Shown here piece after piece: positions 22,954-33,659 of a stretch of 64,000 nt of DNA (within the stretch, counting starts at the first letter, position 1; each line of letters starts with the position of its first letter). The DNA lies in contig JAITYX010000012.1 in NCBI GenBank assembly GCA_021018815.1, positions 8,419,001 through 8,483,000 of the forward strand, in the 5' to 3' direction. Both the position numbers and the translations under genes were made by a program. Below the pieces are notes generated by a model. The model was not told the DNA's origin. It made no database searches and worked only from the letters and a program-made list of their open reading frames with translations. The DNA is from Talinum fruticosum. Taxonomy: Eukaryota; Streptophyta; Magnoliopsida; Caryophyllales; Talinaceae.

Positions 22954-23184
22954 TCGAGAAAGAAATAAAAATCTTAGTTTTCTTTCAATCTAATTTAATT
23001 AACTATTTATATATTTTCGAACTTATGCATTTTAACCGATTACAGCTTAGTTCATGCAATTGCAAAGTGGTCGGATGATCGGAGAGTTGGAAGAGCACAC
23101 GACGGAAAGAGTTGAGAACGACATCGAATCTCTACCATCCGAAACTTCGAAAGCGAAACCGAGGTTGATTCTATAAACTTTGAA

Positions 23185-24103
23185 ATGGCTACTTTACGTG
23201 AGCTTGCTACACCTAATTTAGAAACACAACCTTTGTCTATATCATATCTTAATTTGGACCGAACCCTTAAATTGAATTCTGGATTTCGAACTTACTCGCC
23301 TAAGTTTCATGGATTACTTGGTGAGGACCCATATCGTCATATTAATGAATTTATTATTACTTGTTCTACCATGCAACCCGAGAGAATCACACAAGACCAT
23401 ATTAAGTTAAGAGCCTTTCCCTTTTCACTTCAGGATAAGGTTAAAGATTGATTGTATTACATACCCCTGCAACATTTACTACATGGACCCAAGTTTATAA
23501 AGCATTCTTAGAAAAATTCTTTCCTACATCTAGGATTGGATCCATTAGAAAAGAAATTTGTGGCATTAAACAGATGACTAAAGAAACTTTTTATGAATAT
23601 TGGGAACGTTTTAATAAATTATATGCCAGTTGTCCCCAACATCAAATTTCGAACAATTACCGATTCAATATTTTTATGAAGGGCTACTGTCAATTGATAG
23701 AAATATGGTAGATACTGCTAGTGGGGGAGCTTTGGTTAATAAGACTCCAGCTCAAGCTAGAGAATTATTTAATAACATGGCCCAAAATACTAAACAGTTT
23801 GTAACTAGGAATGTCCAATTTAGGAAGGTATATGAGCTAAATTCAAGTACATCATTAGAAAACCAATTGACTCAAATCACTGCTATGTTGAACAAACTCG
23901 TCACCGGAGGAGTTCAAAAGGTAGTAGTGTGTGGAATTTGCTGTTTAGAAGGGCATCCTACTGATTCATGTCCTACATTACAAGGGGAGCAAGTAAATGT
24001 TGTTTTTCCTAATCAAGGTGAAAGAAAGTACAATCCATTTTCAAACACCTACAATGAAGGATGGAGGGATCATCCTAACCTAGAAACAACCCCCTGGTTT
24101 TGA
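23185..24103 (+). pseudogene. gag: Gypsy gag (frameshifted)
   Basis: The ATG at 23185 opens MATLRELATPNLETQPLSI, followed by the Retrotrans_gag capsid block FLEKFFPTSRIGSIRKEICG (about 23500-23560) and YEYWERFNKLYASCPQHQIS. Then come DTASGGALVNKTPAQARELF in another frame and the zinc knuckle CGICCLEGHPTDSC near 23932-23973. Gag forms the particle and packages RNA. Frames change near 23450 and 23650-23700, so this is a pseudogene. Confidence 0.85.
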
Positions 24104-24801
24104 CCAAGCTCAAGCATCAACCATCTGCTCAAAATAAAACGAATTTCCTTTTAGAGCAAATGATTAAGAAAATGGATGACCAAAAGGAGGAATCCGACCT
24201 TAGGTTCCAAAGTTTAGAAATGAGTATTAAGCGGGTTCAAGAGAGACAAACCGCAACAGATACCATGTTTAGTAACCTGCAAGCCCAATTGCAAAATAGA
24301 TTACCGTCTCAACCCTTCCAAAATCCCAAAGAAAATGTTAGTGCCATAAGACTAAGGAGTGGAAACGAACTTAATGAACCTAAAAACAACCGAGAGGTAG
24401 AACCTGAACTAGAGGTCAAGGAATCTGAACTCGACTTAAAGAAGGATAACACCTCTAATGTTAAAGAGATAAGTGACAATAAGAAAGGTCATTACGAACC
24501 TATTCCACCTTTTCCTAGTAGATCGAGAAGCATAACTCCTAAAATAGATGAGGCAAACCAAGAAATTTTAGAAACATTTAGGAAGGTAGAGATCAACATT
24601 CCTCTCTCGGATGCCATTAAACAAGTTCCTCGTTATGCTAAATTTCTTAAGGAGCTTTGTACTTTTAAAAGAAAATTAAAAGGAAATGAGAAGATAAGTG
24701 TGGGGAGAATGCATCTGCTGTTTTTCAAAAGAAGCTCCCTCCTAAATGTAAGGACCCGGTGTGTTCTCTCGTCCCTTGTAAGATTGAAATCTATACTTTG
24801 A
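24100..24801 (+). pseudogene. Gypsy gag-protease linker region
   Basis: This open stretch of 233 codons has a coiled-coil-like N-terminus (LLEQMIKKMDDQKEESDLRF), an AIRLRSG motif, an acidic Lys/Glu-rich middle, and the conserved KQVPRYAKFLKELCTFKRKL segment that precedes the protease in this lineage. The last 30 codons run out of frame. Confidence 0.75.
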
Positions 24802-24808
24802 TAGAGTC

Positions 24809-25423
24809 ATGTTTGATTTAGGTGCTTCCATTAATGTGATGTCTCGGTCTGTTTATGATAAACTTAATTTGGGAGAGTTGAAGAAAACTGGGCTAGTAAT
24901 TCAGTTGGTCGATAGAAGTAGTACTTATCTAGATGGAGTCTTAGAGGATCTCTTAGTCCAAGTCAATCGACTTATTTTTCCTGCTGATTTTTATATATTG
25001 GACATGGATGATTTTACTATGCATGGTGATTCATTTGATGAGTGTTTACATAATCTTACTTTAGTACTCGGGCGTTGCATTGAAACTAATTTGGTACTTA
25101 ATTTTGAAAAGTGTCATTTCATGGTTGAACAAGGGGTCGTATTGGGGCATGTTGTGTTATCTAAGGGTTTAGAGGTTGACAAGGAAAAAGTAGACATCAT
25201 TCAATCTTTACCCTACCCCAAATGTGTTAAGGATGTAAGATCATTTTTAGGTCATGTTGGATTTTATAGGAGATTTATTAAAGACTTCTCAAAGATTGCC
25301 TCTCCTTTATGTGCTTTACTTGCAAAAGATGCTAAATTTGATTTTGATGAGGAATGTGAGAGGGCGTTTGATGAATTGAAGTTAAAATTGACCACTACTC
25401 CTATTGTACAACCTCCTAACTAG
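24809..25423 (+). pseudogene. pol: Gypsy protease fused to the C-terminal half of RT by internal deletion
   Basis: The ORF opens with the protease catalytic segment DLGASINVM and runs to FPADFYILDM near 25000. It then passes directly into the end of the RT palm (MDDFTMHGDSFDECL, 25003-25050), NLVLNFEKCHFMVEQG, and the thumb/connection YRRFIKDFSKIASPL. About the first half of RT is missing: there is no fingers region and no upstream palm motifs. The junction is at ATGGATGATTTT, where both parents would carry similar codons. The frame is preserved. It cannot encode a working RT. Confidence 0.85.
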
Positions 25424-25870
25424 GCCTTACCTTTTGAGTTAATGTGTGATGCTAGTAATAAGGCGGTAGGGGCTATATTAGGTCAAAAGTAGGGAGGGTA
25501 CCTCATGTAATTCATTATGCTTCTAGAACTCTTGACCAAGCACAATGTAACTATACCACAACAGAAAAGGAAATATATGCTATTGTATTTGCTCTCGAAA
25601 AGTTTCGTCCTTATCTGCTAGGTGTGAAAGTTACTGTTTATACTGATCATGCTGCTATTAAATATCTATTGAAAAAGAATGACTCTAAACCCAAGTTGAT
25701 TAGATGGGTCTTATTACTACAAGAATTTAAAATAGTTTTTAAAGACAAGCGAGGAGCTAAAAACTTAGTTGAAGGCCATCCGAGTAAGCTAGAAAATGGG
25801 GAAAGTAGTGACCCTTTCGGTGATTGTTTTCCTAATGAGACTCTATATGTTGTCATTGATAGATTACCTT
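25424..25870 (+). pseudogene. pol: Gypsy RNase H
   Basis: After a stop at 25421-25423, RNase H words appear: [14 protein letters not shown] near 25435-25480, then [20 protein letters not shown] near 25560 and [14 protein letters not shown] from 25630. The Asp in CDAS, Glu in EKE and Asp in YTDHAA are the expected catalytic residues. A frameshift at about 25490 interrupts it. Confidence 0.8.
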
Positions 25871-27151
25871 GGTATGCTGACATAGTAAATTACATAGTTG
25901 CCAAAACTTTTCCAAGAGACATGTCTAGAGCCCAAAAAGAAAAGATAAAATCTCAGGCTAAATATTATGCTTGGCATGACCCGTACTTGTGGAAATTTTA
26001 TGGAGATCAAATTATAAGGCGTTGTGTAGATGACACTGAGTTTCATTCTATTTTAACTTTCTGTCACTCATCTGAAAGTGGGGGCATTTTGGCCCAAAAA
26101 GAACAGCACACAAAGTCTTAGAATGTGGATTTTATTGGCCTACTATTTTTCGTGATGCTTATGATTTTTGCAAAAATGTGAAGCATGCCAAAAGACAGGA
26201 AATTTATCAGGGAGGAATCGGATGCCCCTATATAATGTGTATGTGTGTCAAATATTTGATGTGTGGGGAGTGGATTTCATGGGACCGTTTCCCTTTTCCT
26301 TTGGTTTTACTTACATACTCCTATTTGTTGATTATGTGTCCGAATGGGTTGAAGCGATAGCTACTAAAGCCGATGATGCTAAGATTGTGGTGAAGCATGT
26401 TAAATCTCGTATTCTACATAGATATGGAGTACTTAGAGCAATCATTAGTGATAGAGGGACACATTTTTGTAATAAAACTTTAGGTACCTTGCTAGCTAAA
26501 TATCATGTAATTCATAAGGTATCTACAAGTTACCACCCCCAAACAAATGGCCAAGCTGAAATCTCCAATAGAGAAATCAAAGGAATTCTAGAAAAAGTTG
26601 TTAGACCAGATAAGAAGGATTAGAGTCTTAGGTTAGATGAAGCTCTCGGGCTTACGGAACCGCATACAAGACCCCTATAGGTATGTCACCTTACGGACTA
26701 GTCTTTGGAAAAGCATGTCATCTTCCTGTAGAGTTAGAGCATAAATCATATTGGGCTGTAAAAAGTGTAATTTAGATTATGACTTAGCGGGAAAGGAGCG
26801 TAAGCTGCAACTCGCAAGAATTAGAAGAGATTCGTATGGAAGCTTATGACAATTCAAGTAATTTATAAAGGTAAACCCAAAGCATTTCATGATGCTAAGC
26901 TTGTCAGGAAGGAATTTCAAAAGGAGGAGAAAGTGTTATTGTTCAATTCACAACCGAGGCTTTTTCCTGGAAAGTTAAACTCTAGATGGCTAGGAGCTTT
27001 TGAGGTAGTCAACACTCATCCACATGGGGTCGTTAAGATTAAAAGTTATTTTACTAATAAAATTTTTAAGGTGAATGGTCACATGTTAAAGAACTTTTAT
27101 GAAGGAAGCCAAATTTGCTTAGTAGAGGAGATGCATTTAGAAGATCCATGA
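25871..27151 (+). pseudogene. pol: Gypsy integrase with C-terminal domain
   Basis: The zinc-binding HHCC region is split between 26040-26121 and CEACQK at 26177. The catalytic core follows in the frame opening at 26168: D at residue 36 (WGVDFMGPFP), D95 (SDRGTHF) and E131 (TNGQAEISN), a perfect DD35E spacing. A stop lies at 26621-26623. The C-terminal domain resumes at 26846 and reads LFPGKLNSRWLGAFEV (GKL-R-W type) to the end at 27149-27151. Integrase inserts cDNA with 5-bp TSDs, as seen here. Three frame breaks inactivate it. Confidence 0.85.
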
Positions 27152-28355
27152 GTTACAACGATGTCTAGCCAAAGACAAGTAAACAAAGGCGCTAGTTGGG
27201 AGGCAACCCAACATTTTCGAGGAAGTTTCTATAATTTTTACTTTAATCTTACTTTTATTTTTATTTTGCATGCATTAGGGACAATGCATGAATTAAGTGT
27301 GGGGACTGCATCCTGCATTTTAATTTTATGCATTTATCTTTATCTTATTTTTATTTTTAAAAAAATTAAATTAGTGTCTTTCTTGTAAAGAAATGCATGA
27401 ACATGAATATATAGGCTAGGTGAACTTGCTTAAAATTTTTCTGTTCATAGTTTTTCTTTCCCTTTGAAAGTGAGAAATTTGAACATGTTAATTGTCATTC
27501 GGAGTTGTTTGAGTGAATCCTCATATATTTCTCAAATTTGTGACAATCATAATTTTTTCTGTCAAATTGATCATGTTATATAATCATGATAGAGGCAATA
27601 AATTGACTTAAACCACTCACCTAGACTACATTGACTCATTGAAATTTTGATTTTTCTTGTTTTGCCTTTCCAAAAAAAAAAAAAATGTTAGTTGACCAAC
27701 ATGGGTCGCAGTTGGTGGCTCGGCGCCATTTCCCCTTAAGTTTAGGTCTCAAATTGAGCCTTATGAATGGAGTAACCCATGCTGGGAGAGTCATGCCCGT
27801 TTTGGACTCGATCAATGGCTCGAACCATACTAACGAAAAGAGAAAGAAAAAAATAAAGTATTAAACTCCAGCACCTCTGTTTGGGTGAGTGGGAGACAGG
27901 GAGTGTTATATTTCTAAGACCCTATATGGGCCTCGAATATGTGCTTGAATGGAGTTATATATATATTAAAAAAAAAGTTTGCACAACAAGTTTATTATCG
28001 AATTTTAGTGAGTTATCTCGCTGATTCAGTGTCTCTATAACCATACTCGCACTTTAATTTTTCCCATCCTAAAACATTTTGGACCTCTTGACCGGAATGT
28101 ACATGTTTGAAAAAAATGGATAAATTTTTGATTGTTGCTTAATTGAAAGAGATATTGTGAGGTCGATGAATAAACTCTCCGATAACAATGAAATGTTAAT
28201 TTTTTCACTTGCTTGGGAAAGACAAATTTTCATCAAACTAATTTTGAAAGCAAGGCAAACTTAGTGTATACTTTATGTTTTATGTATATCTTTATAAGAA
28301 ACCGTAATATTAGATCGAGTCTTAGATTTCTTTGCACGAGGACGTCCAAAGTCTA
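27152..28355 (+). other. Gypsy 3' non-coding region
   Basis: No gene is supported; the 75-codon ORF at 27161 is chance. The segment holds the lineage-typical words GCTAGTTGGGAGGCAACCCA (27192-27211), an A-run at 27672-27684 and an AT-rich leader to the polypurine tract. Confidence 0.65.
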
Positions 28356-28368
28356 AGTGTGGGGGATT
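28356..28368 (+). promoter_or_regulatory. Gypsy polypurine tract
   Basis: AAGTGTGGGGGAT directly precedes the 3' LTR start and would prime plus-strand synthesis. Confidence 0.8.
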
Positions 28369-30749
28369 TGTTAAGTCGTATTTTATACGTATTTTTAGTA
28401 GTTATTTAGTTTATATTATATAGTTTATTTTATTTAATTTATCCTATGTTGCCTATTTATAGGTAATTATCGAATAAATTGGAGAAGAAGAGAAAACACG
28501 TTAAAAGTGGATTTTTAGCTACGGACATGCATCCAAGAAAATATATGAAGTCGGTCCATAAATATAATATATCATAAAATATTTATTTTATGATATTATA
28601 TTTTAGGAAATCCTAATTGGAAGAGAAAAGGAAACTTAGAAGAGAAGAAAGAGAAATAAACCCAAACTCCTTCACCTTATATATACTGCTTATTATCATC
28701 ATGGAGGAGACCTAACCGCCCACACATCCTAGCCACGGAGCCCTTGCCCACATCCTCACGCTGCTGCCCCTCCTTTGCCGTCTTCCTTTGCTGCCCATAG
28801 CACACACCAACTCACAAGCAAACAACCACCTAGCTGCCCATCCTCTCTTGCCCACCTCACGTTCCCTTGCTGCTTGGACACACCAAGCAGCCAGCCTAGC
28901 TGCTGCCTCTTGCTGCCGCTGCTCCTTGTTGTTGCCGCTGCTCATCTCCCATGCCAAAACCATCATAACCATCATCATCATCATCCCGTGGCTAAGGAAA
29001 CTAATATCGGTAGTATAATTTAATATTGTAATTTTTTACTAGTAAAGATTGAATTTTTATTGTTAGATTAATATTAAAGATACTAGTTTTATTTAGTTTA
29101 CGTATTTTAAATTACATTATGTTTGAGTATTTTTTTATACTTAGTATAATCTACTTGAAACCATGTTAAGTTATTTATTTTGAAACAAAGTTTCGATCTT
29201 TATTGTCTTATTGATTAGATCCATGATTTTATGATAATTTGATTTTAATGTTTATGATTTTATGTCTAATTAATTAGAGTGCATGCTAATTAGTTTTATA
29301 TGAATTCATACGATAGTTTATAACGGTTTAAGTACTTAATCGTTTGATCTTTTAGACATAAGTATCACCCTAGTTAATCATGGATGGCTCATACCCATCT
29401 CTTTTAATTAGGATATTATCATAGATCCTTCTTAAATCAATTTGCTAGTAGATTGGTTATTAGGTATTAGATGATGTTTTTCTAATACTTAATACTCTAA
29501 TTTGATTAAATTCTAGTGCTAGTGCTAGGGTTATCAATATTAGTAGGGTTTATATTAGGGCTAGGCCCAAGTAAACTAATAACTAAGGAAAAACGGGGAA
29601 GATCCCCTAGTGGTTGTCTTCTACAGTTTAGCTCATGGGTAGATCAATTTGTGAGTTAATGATAAGTAATAATTTACATGATGGATATAGATTATACTAA
29701 GTGCTTTATAATTTGCTATCTTTGATAATTACTTTCTTGATTTTTAGTTATTTTCTTTAGTTTGTCAACTTTTATTTACAAAGTTATAGTCTTTTATTAT
29801 CAATTTCATTTAGCCCCCATAAATATCAGTATTTTAGGTTAGTTTAGTGGTTTTATTTGAATTTAATTTTGAGTCCTTATTTATTTTAATTTTCAGAATT
29901 AATTTTCTGTTAGTTTTTATTAATTTTGAGTCAGATTGTTAGAAATTAGTTTAAAAATAGTTTCTTTTGTTATTTTTTGTGTTTTATTTTCTTTTAGGGT
30001 TTAGATAGAGTCCTAGTTTGCTGTGATTAAATTTTAGAATTTTTTGAATTAATTTGATATTTTTTTCAGATTTAATTTTTGAATTTAATTACTGCAGGTT
30101 TTTAATAAAATAAATTCGTAAATTAGGTTTTAAATTTTGTTTTTATATTTTTAGGGGCTGGTTAGGTTTAGAAAATTAGTAGTATTATTGTGGATAATTT
30201 TAGTATTTATTTTCGTAATTAATTTAGTGCAGAATTTTAATTATTAATTTTCTGTTTTAGAATTTATTTATTTTCTGCTTTAGTTTTCTGTTTTAATTAT
30301 TCTGAAAAATTATAAAAAATATTTCTTCGTTATTATAAACTTTATATTCTGTCTGGGATATCTATTTATATTATTGGATAATTTTCTGTTATTTTTAGTT
30401 ATTTAATTCTAAATTATTCTATGTTTTAATTTTCTGTTTAAGTTTTTTATTTGATTTTCTGTTTTGAATTTTCCAGAATTAATTGGGATAGTTTTGTCAA
30501 ATTTAGATTATCAGAATAACAGTGCATAATCTCAGAAGTTTTTCTCAGAATTCAAATTAGAAATTTAGTAGTCAATTTGATTTGTTTGAATTTTACAAGG
30601 TAAATAACTAGAATAGTTAGTTTAATTAGATTGAAAGTTTGATTTTTACAGTATCTTTCCTCGTGGATTCGATCCCTACTTCCCTTGCGATATTGTTTAT
30701 TATAAGCCTAAGTAGTGGTTTAGTTTGTTGTTGTATGACAAGCTTAACA
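28369..30749 (+). repeat. 3' LTR of the gypsy element
   Basis: Starts TGTTAAGTCGTATTTTATACG and ends AGCTTAACA, 2381 bp, near-identical in layout to the 5' LTR. Confidence 0.95.
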
Positions 30750-30754
30750 CTTGT
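30750..30754. repeat. Right TSD (CTTGT) of the gypsy element
   Basis: An exact copy of 20553-20557. Confidence 0.95.
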
Positions 30755-31140
30755 ATCGATCGACTTCTACAATTTGTATTTGTCGAAGCCGGATTTCATA
30801 TCAAATTTTGAAAATATTTTAGCGTCAAATAATCTACTTAGTAAATATCTTTTGTTAGGAATCGGTTACCGAATCCATTCGAGAACTTTATTGAGGGGTT
30901 TGTAATTGATAACCAATCCGGGAACTCCACGTTCCTTTCTGCAAGCATTATTAACAAAGAATTTTGCACAAATCTAAGGAGACTTTGAAGGTTTAATGAG
31001 TTGTTTGTCAAAAAGGGATTGAATTTCACTTTTGCAGGTGCTCGAGAAGCTCTAAATTCATTTGAGTTGGACGATCTTTTGTAGGAATATTTAATCAAAA
31101 TCTTTTATATAAGGTAAGGAAACTATGTGGTTTTTTCTTT
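30755..31140 (-). pseudogene. Pararetroviral RT, upstream half
   Basis: The minus strand from about 31100 encodes FRASRAPAKVKFNPFLTNN and, further left, RNVEFPDWLSITNPSIKF and adjoining frames that resemble the fingers part of a caulimovirid RT. It continues at 20552 on the other side of the gypsy element. Stops and frameshifts are present. Confidence 0.65.
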
Positions 31141-32330
31141 CCCGTAAAGCATTAGGAACATCGAAACATATCTCGTTTCTTTATGCTTTGTTCTAGATCA
31201 AGAATTTTTTTCTAAATTGAAGGATTTTGCAACTGTTCTTCGATCCTGAGATAAGAAATCTCTTCTTGTAGATGGGTAATTGTAGTTTGCTTATATTGTA
31301 AACTATTGAGTTGTCGAAAAATAGAGGATATTTGTAAAAGGGAGACATCTCTTTGCTTAGCGAGATGATAAGAATTTAAAGGAAATTTGTTTACCTATAA
31401 TATTAGTGTGCACTCCTAATTCATTAACATAAAAAGGATAAATTTGAGTGAGGAAAGGACTAGAAGAATGAGATCATTGGTAATATTGTCAACGATTAAA
31501 AATACCTTTTTAAAACAATAGTTATTGTTTTGGATGTATCCTTTATTTAATTTATATCTAATGTTTAAAGGTTCTCCATTTGCGCTACAGAGGTTTTCTT
31601 TAGTCCTTTCACAATATTTGGTTGGAACAATTCCTCCTCTAATTCAATTTTGATCCGCTCCACTCGTCAATTAGAGCAACCGTGCTTATAGAGAAATCAC
31701 CAACAACTAATTTGACTATAGAATACCATTTTTGGAAGGTAACTTCGAGATAAGGTTTGTAAGAATTGATTGTCCGGAACTTCTTCTATTGATATATGAG
31801 GTATACAGGTATCATCCTCTAGAATAGAAGAATTAGTCTTATGAGAATCTAAAATAACAAATTTGGTTTCAAGCTCAAGGTCTTTAGTTTTTAGTTCCAA
31901 AATATCTTACTTAAGTATTCTGACTTGAGCCTGTAATTTCATTAACTTCAGCTTGATTATCTTTTGTAGTAATTTGTTGGAAAGGATTCGGAATGGGGTA
32001 TTTTTGATATAACTTAGAGAGATTTGGAGTTTTATGGTCGAGTTTAAAGGGTTTTGGTACTTCATCGAGAATAAGTTGTTTTAACTTTTCTAGATATTCT
32101 TTCTTTATCTCCGGGTCAAAAATTTTTCCTATTAAATCTAATAAGAATTCCTTTTGACTTTTATGAATAATAACAAGAAGTTGCTTAATTGGAGAAGACT
32201 CATAACTTGAGTCTTCGTCTTCTGTACTAAGGTAATAATCTTCCTCATTAGCAGAGTTAGAAAAATTGTGGGCTAAAATTGATAATAGTTTCTTTTGTAT
32301 GTCGGATCTTCAACAAAAAGTTCGTTAATT
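31141..32330 (-). pseudogene. Pararetroviral coat C-terminus to protease region
   Basis: Reading leftward on the minus strand after the zinc knuckle there is an acidic Ser/Glu-rich segment (STEDEDSSYESSP near 32220-32180). Then comes a linker with PKPFKLDHKTPNLSKLY (near 32060-32000). A retropepsin-like block follows with GDFSISTVALID near 31690-31660 and, in a shifted frame, a SGADQN-like piece. This is where the viral aspartic protease belongs. A frameshift lies at the catalytic Asp-Ser-Gly site. Confidence 0.55.
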
Positions 32331-32836
32331 TTCTTTTCTGTTTTACATTGGAAAGCTTTATGACCAACCATACCGCACTTGTAGCAAACAACTTTCTTCT
32401 TGTTAAACTTCTTTTTCTTTGGGAAATTTGGTTTAGGAGTATCTGTTTTGAAGTAAAAGCTTTAGAAGGTTTTCTTTTTTTTTTTAGTAAAGACTCTTCC
32501 AACTCTTTTATTTTTTGTAGACGGGACTTCAATTTTTGTGATACCAAAAGTTTCACAAAAAGCTCGCATATCTCTTCAAGATTGGGCTCTTTCGATCCAT
32601 ATTTGGCTTGTAATTTAAGTTCATTAAAATGATAAGTCCTTCACTTTTAACTATTCCAAAAATTTGTCTAAATGTAAGACGAGTAAAAGGAATGTCATTT
32701 GTGTTGAAATGTTGTCTTAATTTATTAAGGATTCGTTCTCCAAAGAGTTTAGGAAGACCAGCAATGAATCTTTCTTTCCAAAACTTTTGGGTTCTATCTT
32801 CATGTTTAAGGACATTAGTAAGTCCTTCACTCTGTT
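32331..32836 (-). pseudogene. Pararetroviral coat protein, C-terminal part with zinc knuckle
   Basis: From about 32826 leftward the minus strand reads a coat-like block in shifting frames (including KFWKERFIAGLPKLFGE near 32790-32740). The CCHC zinc knuckle CYKCGMVGHKAFQC follows at 32386-32345, with all four ligands intact. In the family this knuckle binds viral RNA. The open frame is broken several times between 32700 and 32400. Confidence 0.72.
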
Positions 32837-32839
32837 AGA

Positions 32840-33640
32840 ATTAGTTGGCGGGGAGATTGAGCTTCCCCTAGGAACCTGTCTCCTCTTCCTACTTGACCAG
32901 TTTCGAGGACCGAATTTTAACCCAAAGCCGACGAATTCTCCCAAGAATTGGACAATTCACCTTGATCAATACCCGAATTCCCTATTGGCCTTCTCTCATT
33001 TGCAAAATTCCCGAATTCTTGTTATTTTTAGCTTCGGATCCAGTTGCCTTAAGCAAAGAACTACTGGAAACTCTCTGCAATTTCCCGGTTCCCCAAAATT
33101 GACATTAGATCTATACCCTAATTCTGCATTATTTTTATTGTTATTATTATTATTATTATTCATCACAAGTCGGGTCGTTTCGCCATTGAAGCTCCGACTC
33201 CCGGACGAAGAAAACCTTGCTGCCCGCTCCCCAAAACCCGAGTCTCCCGACATTGCCGGCGGACCGGGAAGTTATCTTGAACCATCATTTTTGGGGGCGA
33301 GCTTAGTAGGGTGCTGTAGGATGAATTCGCCGCACTCTTATTTCCCTCGTCGATGTACGGCGGTATAGGCGGCGGAGGTCCGACTGAGCTGTAGATGTTG
33401 CCGAAGTTTTCTAATGAGCTCTCTCGATGATGAAGTTGTCGCCGGAGATGGCGGAGGTGGAGGTGTTGGAAGAGGAGACCATGGAGTTGAGGGCGGACTC
33501 GAAGTGGTCCGTCGGAGGGGACAGAAGCGATTGGGGGATCGAAGTATGTCGGGAAAGCGATGGTGGGGTTCATTTAAGGAAGGGAATTTTAGTCTTCTCA
33601 CGTCTCCGGTCAACTTAAAATCCCAACTTTACCTACAACT
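32840..33640 (-). pseudogene. Fragment of a host bHLH transcription-factor gene (bHLH62/78-like, exon 1 part)
   Basis: On the minus strand, in three frames, the segment reads DHFESALNSMVSSS (near 33510), ISGDNFIIE, NIYSSVGPPPPIPPYIDEG (near 33390), SYSTLLSSPPKM and DSGFGERAARFSSSGSRSFN (from 33247). A poly-Asn run follows (33165-33130), then ELSNSWENSS-like words near 32950. These blocks and their order resemble the N-terminal, pre-bHLH part of plant CIB-type bHLH proteins (bHLH62/bHLH78 group). The bHLH domain itself is absent. It is far GC-richer than the viral sequence on both sides. Identification is by recall of family wording and should be confirmed by search. Confidence 0.65.
33128..33165. 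repeat. (TTA/ATT)n microsatellite in the bHLH fragment
   Basis: TTATTA-type repeats encode the poly-Asn run on the minus strand. Confidence 0.85.
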
Positions 33641-33659
33641 CTAATATGTCGAGTAAGGT

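Larger units (their letters stand above)
20558..30749 (+). mobile_element. Complete-ended Athila-like Ty3/gypsy element
   Basis: The element has two LTRs of about 2.38 kb with TG..CA ends, perfect 5-bp TSDs, a tRNA-Asp-type primer site, gag, protease, a truncated RT, RNase H, integrase, a non-coding 3' region and a polypurine tract. Total length is 10192 bp. Athila-lineage placement is inferred from the primer site, long LTRs, gag wording (EICGI-Q, DTASGGALVNKTP) and the post-pol words GCTAGTTGGGAGGCAACCCA. It lacks most of RT, so it could move only with help in trans, and all frames are now broken. Confidence 0.92.

Noticed and set aside
32787..33368. 193-codon plus-strand ORF with a Leu run
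   Set aside because: Antisense to the bHLH fragment; the Leu run is the reverse reading of the poly-Asn microsatellite.
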